From positions 310,001-374,000 of the forward strand of contig NZ_JAUSSK010000005.1 in assembly GCF_030812295.1 (NCBI RefSeq): 64,000 nt of DNA. The letters run 5' to 3'. Every line of letters starts with the position of its first letter. Position 1 is the first letter of the stretch. This DNA is from Luteibacter jiangsuensis (GTDB lineage: Bacteria > Pseudomonadota > Gammaproteobacteria > Xanthomonadales > Rhodanobacteraceae). Both the position numbers and the translations under genes were made by a program. Positions 58,652-64,000 of this stretch are shown here, one piece after another. The notes below the pieces were generated by a model. That model had not been told where the DNA came from and ran no database searches. It worked only from the letters and a program-made list of their open reading frames with translations.

Positions 58652-58903
58652 TCAACCTCCAGCCACGGGCGGCAACAGGGCGATCCGGCGGTCGGCCGGA
58701 AGGGGATCGGCGCGGCGGACGATGGTGTCGCCGGAGACGCAGGCGCAACGCTCGAGCGAACCGGCAAGCTCCGGTCGCTGTTCGGCCAGCACGGCCAATG
58801 CGTCGGCCACGGTGACGGTCTCCTCGCCGGCATCGACACGGCATTCGTTGGCCCCGGCCAGCCGTTCGAGGTTGGCGAAAAGTTCAAAGACGATCGGTTT
58901 CAT
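58652..58903 (-). CDS. moaD: Molybdopterin synthase sulfur carrier subunit MoaD
   Basis: Ubiquitin-like sulfur carrier of 83 residues from ATG 58903 (MKPIVFELFANLERLAG). It ends LLPPVAGG, with the Gly-Gly C-terminus that is activated and thiocarboxylated. Two bases separate it from moaE. Confidence 0.95.
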   Translation of the reverse strand: MKPIVFELFANLERLAGANECRVDAGEETVTVADALAVLAEQRPELAGSLERCACVSGDTIVRRADPLPADRRIALLPPVAGG

Positions 58904-58926
58904 GGATATCCCTGGAATACGGAAGT

Positions 58927-59901
58927 TCAGCCACCCATGGCATGCATGGTCAGGGGCCGGTCGACCGGCCCGGGCCGCGAGGCATAGCCCGCATCCTTCA
59001 GCCATACGGCCCGCGCGACCTGCGCGGCCAGCGCCTCGTCATCCAGGCCTTCGCGCAGGCGTGCGCCTAGCGGGGTGCCAATCGGAGAGAACAGGCAGGT
59101 GAACAACTCGCCGGTGGCGGTGATGCGCAGCCGGTCGCAGGTGGAACAGAACGGATTGGATACCGTGGAAATAATGCCTAGCGGATACCGTCCGTCGACG
59201 ACATAGGGCGTGGCCGGATCGTGGCTGCGCGGCACGCTTTCCACATGGTGCCGTTCACCGATGGCCGCGAGCATCTCGGCCTCGGAAACCACGGCGTCGC
59301 GCTTCCAGTGGCCCGGCGCATCCAGCGGCATGTACTCGATGAAGCGCAACGGCAGTCCTCGCGCCATCGCCCACTCGAGCAGGGGCACGACGTCCTTCTC
59401 GTTGTCGCCCCGAATGACCACGGCGTTGAGCTTCACCTTCGCCCCCGCATCCACCAGTGCGTCGATGCCGTCCAGCACCGGCGCGATCTCGCGCCGGGTC
59501 AGGCGGCGAAAGGTGTCCGGATCGATCGCGTCGAGGCTCACGTTGAAATCGTCGATACCCGCTTCCACCAGTTCGCGTGCCTTGGGCGCGATGCGCGAGG
59601 CATTGGTGGTCATCGACAGGCGCGCGAGCCCGCGTGCGCGGAGCGCGCTAATTTCCCGTACGCATTCGGAGAGGTCACGGCGCAGCAGCGGTTCGCCGCC
59701 GGTCAGTCGGATCTGGTCGATGCCGTGGTCCACGAACAAGCCGGCCAGACGCACGATCTCGCCGCGTCCGAGCAGGCTGGCGCGGGGCAGCCAGTCCGGA
59801 TGTTCCGGCATGCAGTACGTGCAGCGGAAGTTGCAGCGGTCGGTCAACGATATCCGCAGCTTGCGCTTGGTACGTCCGTGACGGTCGATGAGTGGTGACA
59901 T
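58927..59901 (-). CDS. moaA: GTP 3',8-cyclase MoaA
   Basis: Radical SAM enzyme for the first step of molybdenum cofactor synthesis. ATG 59901 gives 324 residues. N-terminal cluster CNFRCTYC (CxxxCxxC), then IRLTGGEPLLRRDL. The C-terminal cluster is in NPFCSTCDRLRITATGELFTCLF. The chain ends MHAMGG, with the functional C-terminal GG. First gene of the moaA-D-E-CB-moeA operon, divergent from xdhC. Confidence 0.97.
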   Translation of the reverse strand: MSPLIDRHGRTKRKLRISLTDRCNFRCTYCMPEHPDWLPRASLLGRGEIVRLAGLFVDHGIDQIRLTGGEPLLRRDLSECVREISALRARGLARLSMTTNASRIAPKARELVEAGIDDFNVSLDAIDPDTFRRLTRREIAPVLDGIDALVDAGAKVKLNAVVIRGDNEKDVVPLLEWAMARGLPLRFIEYMPLDAPGHWKRDAVVSEAEMLAAIGERHHVESVPRSHDPATPYVVDGRYPLGIISTVSNPFCSTCDRLRITATGELFTCLFSPIGTPLGARLREGLDDEALAAQVARAVWLKDAGYASRPGPVDRPLTMHAMGG

Positions 59902-59987
59902 GGTCGCCTTAGCAAAGCATAGTGATCGTGAGACGGGTGTTCCGGCCCGGTCGCGACCTTCGTACCCAATCGTGCCAGACTTCGCCC

Positions 59988-60965
59988 ATGAGCGCCTTGC
60001 ATCCCTTCGTCGCAGCCGCATGGCCCGAGTGGCCCGACTATGCCCTCGTGGAGGACCTGCTGCCGCCGCTGCGCGAATTCGCGCGTGCCGGGCGGGTCGC
60101 CCTCGCCACCCTGGTAAGCATCGACGGCCCGTCGCCGCGCCCGCCGGGCAGCGAAATGGCCATCGCAGCGGATGGCCGTGTGGCTGGCTACGTCTCCGGC
60201 GGCTGCGTGGAAGCCGCCGTGGCCAGCGAGGCCGCCATGGTCCTGGCGGATGGCCGCCCCCGCCTGCTCGATTACGGCGTCGGCAGCCCGGTCATCGACA
60301 TCCAGCTGAGTTGCGGCGGCCGCATCGGTATCTTCGTTCGTGAACTGCGTGAACCCTCCGCGTACGTTAATTCGCTCGGGCTGGCCCGCCGCGCGCGGCG
60401 CACGGTCACCGTCCTGAGCGATGCTTCCGACGGCGCCTGGCGCGTCGAAGACGGCGTCCACACCGGCGATGCGGGCACTTATGCGACCGTGCACCGGCCA
60501 CCGCTGCGACTGGTCGCCGTCGGTGGCGATCCGGTCACACTGGCGGTGGCGACACTCGCACCCTTCGTCGGCATCGAAGTCGTGCTGCTTCGGCCACATG
60601 GCCCGGCGCGGCCGCCAGAGGGCGTCACACTCGCCGGTTACGATGCCCGCTCGCTGCCGGTGGCGCTGGCCGACCTGGCCGTGGACGAACGGACCGCCAT
60701 CTATTCCCTCAGTCACGACGCCGAGGTGGATCACACCGTGGCGGTCCACGCGCTTCGGTCTCCGGCTTTCGCGGTAGGCGTGCTGGGCAGCCGGAACAAG
60801 ATCGCCTCGCGTGTCCAGCGGTTGAAGGACGATGGCGTGGGCGAGCACGACCTGCACCGCCTCAACCTGCCGGCGGGACTGCCCATCGGCGCGCAGACGC
60901 CGCACGGCATCGCGTTTTCGATCATCGCCCAGGTCTGCCAGCGCGATCGCGCTCGCCAGGCGTGA
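59988..60965 (+). CDS. XdhC/CoxF-family molybdoenzyme maturation protein
   Basis: Protein of 325 residues from ATG 59988. The N-terminal XdhC_CoxI domain has ATLVSIDGPSPRPPGSEMAIAADGRVAGYVSGGCVEAAV (GS-x-M / GGC-VE pattern). A C-terminal Rossmann domain has LRLVAVGGDPVTLAVATLAPFVG and FAVGVLGSRNK. XdhC proteins bind and sulfurate molybdenum cofactor for xanthine dehydrogenase-type enzymes. No such enzyme is encoded in the window. It overlaps the next gene by 4 bp. Confidence 0.92.
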   Translation: MSALHPFVAAAWPEWPDYALVEDLLPPLREFARAGRVALATLVSIDGPSPRPPGSEMAIAADGRVAGYVSGGCVEAAVASEAAMVLADGRPRLLDYGVGSPVIDIQLSCGGRIGIFVRELREPSAYVNSLGLARRARRTVTVLSDASDGAWRVEDGVHTGDAGTYATVHRPPLRLVAVGGDPVTLAVATLAPFVGIEVVLLRPHGPARPPEGVTLAGYDARSLPVALADLAVDERTAIYSLSHDAEVDHTVAVHALRSPAFAVGVLGSRNKIASRVQRLKDDGVGEHDLHRLNLPAGLPIGAQTPHGIAFSIIAQVCQRDRARQA

Positions 60966-61558
60966 CGATGGCGCACGACGCCGTGGTCCTGGCCGCGGGT
61001 GGCAGCCGCCGCCTTGGCCGCCCCAAACAACTGCTGACGGTAGGCGGCGAGCCGCTCGTCGCTCGCGTGGCGCGGCTCGCGCTGGGTACGCGGCCATCGC
61101 GGACGCTGGTGATCGTCGGTGCCTACCAGGATGTCGTCACCGCGGCGCTGGCTCCGTGCGATGTGGAAATCATCGTCAATCCCGCCTGGACGACCGGCAT
61201 GGCATCGTCCCTGCACTTGGCGGCGCGCGTGCTGCATGATCGTGACCTGCCGGTCCTGCTGTCGGTCGTCGACCAGCCTGCCCTGGTGGCCTCACACTTC
61301 GACGCGCTGCTCGCGGCACACGACGATAGCCGCGATACCGTCAGCGCGTATGGCGAAGCGCTGGGTATCCCAGCCGTCCTCCGCGCCTCGACCCTGACGC
61401 GCGCGCGGGTACTTGCCGGTGACATGGGATTCCGGCATCTCTGGGCGCAGGTTCCGCCGCATGCCGTTCGCGCCGACGAGCTTGGCGAAGACCTCGATGA
61501 CGAAGCGGCCGTGGCCCGGGCCACGGCCGCCGGACTGCTGGACGACCCGCAGCGCTGA
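60962..61558 (+). CDS. MocA/MobA-like nucleotidyltransferase
   Basis: NTP-transferase of 198 residues from GTG 60962, which overlaps the xdhC stop (GTGA); ATG 60968 is an alternative. It has LAAGGSRRLGRPKQLL (nucleotide-binding motif), NPAWTTGMASSLHLAARVL and LLSVVDQPAL. This fits MocA, which makes molybdopterin cytosine dinucleotide; CTP specificity is inferred from the pairing with XdhC. Confidence 0.9.
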   Translation: MTMAHDAVVLAAGGSRRLGRPKQLLTVGGEPLVARVARLALGTRPSRTLVIVGAYQDVVTAALAPCDVEIIVNPAWTTGMASSLHLAARVLHDRDLPVLLSVVDQPALVASHFDALLAAHDDSRDTVSAYGEALGIPAVLRASTLTRARVLAGDMGFRHLWAQVPPHAVRADELGEDLDDEAAVARATAAGLLDDPQR

Positions 61559-61630
61559 CTCGCGTATCGGCTGCAAGAAATCAGGCCTTTCCCCGGTCAT
61601 ACTCCGGACTACCCGTCCGGGGAACCCGCC

Positions 61631-62455
61631 ATGACCGTTACCCGCCTCGTTTACCGCCACCGCTGGCCGGTGCGCGTGATGCACTGGATCAACGTGGTAT
61701 GCCTCTGCGTGCTGCTCGGTAGCGGCCTACAGATATTCAACGCCCATCCCGCACTGTACTGGGGCAACCGTTCCGATCCCGGCAAGGCCGTGCTCGCCCT
61801 CGAAGGCGGTCAGGATGCGCAGGGAAACCCGCGCGGAACCACACGCATCGGCACGCATGCATTCGATACCACGGGTGTCCTCGGCGCATCGAAGGTCGAC
61901 GGCGAATGGACCGCCCGCGGCTTTCCCGCCTGGGCGACCATTCCGGGGCCAGGGTGGCTCGCGATGGGCCGGCGTTGGCACTTTTTCTTCGCGTGGCTGT
62001 TCGTCGCCAATGGCATCGCCTACGTCGTCTGGTCGGTGGTCAGCCGGCACCTCACCCGCGACCTTGTCCCCACGCGTGCCGACTGGCGTGGTCTCGGCCG
62101 TTCGATCGTGGACCACCTGCGGTTCCGCCATCCACAAGGCGAGGAAGCCATTCGATACAACGTGCTCCAGCGACTGGCCTACCTGCTGGCGATCTTCGTC
62201 TTCGGCGGGGGCATCGTGCTGATGGGCATCGCCATGTCGCCGCGCATGGATGCGGTGCTGCACTGGCTGGTCGATGCCGTAGGCGGTCGGCAGTCCGCAC
62301 GAACGATCCATTTCATCATCGCCACGGCCTTCGTAGCCTTCGTGTTCGTGCACGTCTTCGAGGTGCTGGTGAACGGCCCGCTGAACCAGTTGCGCGGGAT
62401 GATCACTGGCTGGTACCGGATTCGCGACGAACGGCGGGAGACCCGCCATGACTGA
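61631..62455 (+). CDS. Cytochrome b561/b-type membrane subunit
   Basis: Diheme cytochrome b-like protein of 274 residues with four main transmembrane segments. Candidate heme His residues are in RVMHWINVVCLCVLLGSG, GRRWHFFFAWLFVANG, TIHFIIATAF and FVFVHVFEVLVNG. It overlaps the molybdoenzyme gene by 8 bp, so the two likely form one membrane-anchored oxidoreductase that exchanges electrons with the quinone pool (inference). Confidence 0.9.
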   Translation: MTVTRLVYRHRWPVRVMHWINVVCLCVLLGSGLQIFNAHPALYWGNRSDPGKAVLALEGGQDAQGNPRGTTRIGTHAFDTTGVLGASKVDGEWTARGFPAWATIPGPGWLAMGRRWHFFFAWLFVANGIAYVVWSVVSRHLTRDLVPTRADWRGLGRSIVDHLRFRHPQGEEAIRYNVLQRLAYLLAIFVFGGGIVLMGIAMSPRMDAVLHWLVDAVGGRQSARTIHFIIATAFVAFVFVHVFEVLVNGPLNQLRGMITGWYRIRDERRETRHD

Positions 62456-63203
62456 TCGCCGGGCATTCCTGCGCAACACCGTGCTCGCCCTGGGAAGCGC
62501 CGTGCTGACCGGTTGCGACCGCATCTCGGAAAGTGAAACCGGCGCGAAGGTACTGGAATCCGCCGAAGCGGTGACCCGACGCGTCCAGCGTTTTCTTTCG
62601 CCCTCGCAAGCCCTGGCCAAGGAATATACGGAGGCCGATATCTCGCCGGTATTCAAGCCCAATGGGAGCATCCTGCCCGACACGCCGGCGTACCAGGCGC
62701 TCCTGCGCAACGGCTTCGCCGATTATCGCCTCGAGGTGGATGGCCTGGTCGAGCGCCCTTCACGCCTCTCTATCGAGGACCTGAAGGACCTTGGCACGCG
62801 CACGCAGATCACCCGCCACGACTGCGTCGAGGGCTGGAGCGTTATCGGCAAATGGACCGGCACGCCTCTGGCTTCCGTGCTCGATCATGTCGGCGCGAAG
62901 CCAGGCGCCCGCTACGTCGTCTTCCATTGCTTCGACAACTACGAGGAAGACACGGCCTACTACGAGAGCATCGACCTGGACGAGGCGCATCATCCGCAAA
63001 CCCTGCTGGCCTACGGCCTCAACGGCGGGGACCTGCCCGTGGCCAATGGCGCACCGTTGCGCCTGCGCGTGGAACGGCAGCTCGGTTACAAGCACGCCAA
63101 GTACCTGCGCCGGATCGAACTGGTCGCCTCCTTCGCTGACATCGGCGAAGGCAACGGCGGGTACTGGGAAGACAACGGTTACGAGTGGTATGCAGGCATC
63201 TGA
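62448..63203 (+). CDS. Sulfite-oxidase-fold molybdopterin oxidoreductase, Tat/lipoprotein-type export
   Basis: Molybdoenzyme of 251 residues. The N-terminus DRRAFLRNTVLALGSAVLTGC combines a twin-arginine-like motif with a lipobox Cys (about 23). The sulfite oxidase-like domain has LEVDGLVERPSRLSIEDL and TRHDCVEGWSVIGKWTG, with the Mo-coordinating Cys126. Close to MsrP/YedY-type catalytic subunits in fold, although the pairing with a cytochrome b of this type differs from MsrQ. Substrate unknown. Confidence 0.9.
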   Translation: MTDRRAFLRNTVLALGSAVLTGCDRISESETGAKVLESAEAVTRRVQRFLSPSQALAKEYTEADISPVFKPNGSILPDTPAYQALLRNGFADYRLEVDGLVERPSRLSIEDLKDLGTRTQITRHDCVEGWSVIGKWTGTPLASVLDHVGAKPGARYVVFHCFDNYEEDTAYYESIDLDEAHHPQTLLAYGLNGGDLPVANGAPLRLRVERQLGYKHAKYLRRIELVASFADIGEGNGGYWEDNGYEWYAGI

Positions 63204-63373
63204 AGCGGGGTCTTTTCCGCATTGCGTCAACCGGCCCCTGAAAAAAAGGGCTCAAAATGCAAAAAAACTTCGCGGACCCTATTTTCAGCGGACGAAAGCA
63301 ACGCTAGAGTGAGTCGCCCGCTGGGCACCGGCCGGAACGGCCGCCTCATTCGATCAAAGTGACAAGGATAACC

Positions 63374-63769
63374 ATGGCCAAGACCACCAAAACGGCGGCG
63401 AAGAAGGCCGCTGCCAAGGCTCCCGCCAAGGCTGCGAAGGCGCCGGCCGCCCTCAAGCCAATCAAGGATCCGCTGTCGAAGTCGTCGCTCGTCTCGCACA
63501 TCGTCGAGCAGAGTGGCGTCGACAGCAAGAGCGTGAAGGCCGTTCTGGCCTCGCTGGAAGGCGCGATCTCCGCGTCCGTCCACAAGAAGGGCGCTGGCAC
63601 GTTCACGCTGCCCGGCCTGCTGAAGATCACCTCGGTTGCCGTCGCGGCGAAGCCGAAGCGCAAGGGCAAGGACCCGTTCACGGGTGAAGAGCGCTGGTTC
63701 GCCGCCAAGCCCGCTTCGGTCAAGGTCAAGGTCCGTCCGCTCAAGAAGCTCAAGGACGCGGCCGCCTGA
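63374..63769 (+). CDS. HU-family DNA-binding protein with Lys/Ala-rich N-terminal tail
   Basis: Nucleoid protein of 131 residues; ATG 63374 is preceded by AAGGA, whereas the GTG at 63359 is less likely. Residues about 1-34 are an H1-like Lys/Ala/Pro tail (AKKAAAKAPAKAAKAPAA). Residues 35-131 match the HU/IHF fold: KSSLVSHIVEQSGVDSKSVKAVLASLE then GAGTFTLPGLLKI and RKGKDPFTGEE, where the DNA arm includes the P of NP-type motif. The tailed architecture is known in xanthomonads. Followed by a terminator and a REP pair. Confidence 0.9.
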   Translation: MAKTTKTAAKKAAAKAPAKAAKAPAALKPIKDPLSKSSLVSHIVEQSGVDSKSVKAVLASLEGAISASVHKKGAGTFTLPGLLKITSVAVAAKPKRKGKDPFTGEERWFAAKPASVKVKVRPLKKLKDAAA

Positions 63770-63811
63770 TTCCACGCGGTGGTTCGTCCACCGCGTTCAA
63801 CCAGGTAACCG

Positions 63812-63844
63812 AAAAGCCCCTGCTTATGGCGGGGGCTTTTTTTG
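63812..63844 (+). terminator. Intrinsic terminator of the HU-like gene
   Basis: AAAAGCCCC (63812-63820), 11-nt loop, GGGGCTTTT (63832-63840) and further T residues. It lies 42 bp after the stop codon. Confidence 0.9.
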
Positions 63845-63928
63845 GTGGGAGCCGACCTTGTCGGCGATCCCGCGGCAGCGGGCCTGGTTATCGCAAGCAC
63901 CCATCGCCGACAGGGTCGGCTCCCACCA
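63844..63928. repeat. REP pair (BIME) after the HU-like gene
   Basis: Outer arms GGTGGGAGCCGACCTT / GGTCGGCTCCCACC with central CCCGC-GGCA-GCGGG hairpin; near-identical along about 85 bp to the element at 42835-42919. It starts at the base of the terminator T run. Confidence 0.9.
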
Positions 63929-63952
63929 CACACCCTCTGCCGCAAGTCATGC

Positions 63953-63995
63953 TTGACTACAACTGTCGTCAAGCGCACTCTGCCTACATCTGTAG
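63953..63995 (+). promoter_or_regulatory. Two BlaI/MecI/CopY-like operator dyads at the window edge
   Basis: Dyad 1 is TTGACTACAACTGTCGTCAA (63953-63972, 8 of 10 pairs). Dyad 2 is CTACATCTGTAG (63984-63995, 5 of 6 pairs). Centres are 27 bp apart. Both contain the TACA-N2-TGTA core used by BlaI/MecI/CopY winged-helix repressors. A TTGACT -35-like box overlaps dyad 1. The controlled gene would begin beyond position 64000, so this is a prediction. Confidence 0.55.
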
Positions 63996-64000
63996 TCAGG

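Overview
The window is a GC-rich gammaproteobacterial chromosome segment. Its gene orders (map-glnD-dapD-arsC-dapE; rpsB-tsf-pyrH-frr-uppS-cdsA-dxr-rseP-bamA-lpxD-fabZ-lpxA-lpxB-rnhB; an AsmA-like gene before mutY; a fused moaC-moaB) and its GTGGGAGCCG-type REP elements fit the order Xanthomonadales (now Lysobacterales). A Luteibacter/Dyella-like member of Rhodanobacteraceae is most likely. That placement is inferred from gene content and order; no database was searched.

Layout. 1-5496 (minus): flagellar rod/hook operon flgBCDEFGHI, with flgI cut by the window edge, behind a sigma-54 promoter. 5680-10950: cheV (minus, sigma-28-type promoter), a soluble chemoreceptor coupled to flgA (plus, sigma-54 promoter), flgM-flgN (sigma-28 promoter) and an EAL-HDOD regulator. 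Together this is a flagellar cluster whose tiers of control can be read directly in the DNA. 10964-20677: housekeeping and miscellaneous genes (MAPEG, TMEM43-like, MBL hydrolase, ggt, ferredoxin, lipoprotein, coaD, rsmD, ftsY, AsmA-like, mutY, yggX), then tRNA-Phe(GAA) with its own promoter.

20820-29150 is the accessory part. Downstream of tRNA-Phe lie a sparse stretch, an SRPBCC-like gene, and a LysR regulator divergent from an aldehyde dehydrogenase / CMD-family / quinone oxidoreductase operon. That operon ends about 20 bp from a truncated C39 bacteriocin-processing peptidase domain, which looks like the edge of an insertion or deletion. After an EEP-family hydrolase comes an AT-rich islet. 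It encodes a short secreted RHS-core protein with a metzincin-like HExxH protease tip and, 13 bp downstream, a secreted cysteine-containing partner. This is a candidate toxin/antidote pair and the most interesting item in the window.

29148-40559: SnoaL-like protein, proline iminopeptidase-like hydrolase, parC, Nudix hydrolase, phosphodiester glycosidase, lysine/DAP biosynthesis (dapE, dapD), Spx/ArsC-like protein, glnD and map. 40560-55452: the conserved translation / isoprenoid / phospholipid / outer-membrane / lipid A cluster. 56040-63203: molybdenum cofactor cluster (moaA, moaD, moaE, moaCB, moeA) beside xdhC/mocA maturation genes and a cytochrome b plus sulfite-oxidase-fold molybdoenzyme pair, which plausibly uses the cofactor. 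63374-63769: HU-like protein with an H1-like tail. Four REP/BIME elements sit at 3' ends of transcription units, and the last 50 bases carry two dyads resembling BlaI/MecI/CopY operators for a gene beyond the window.
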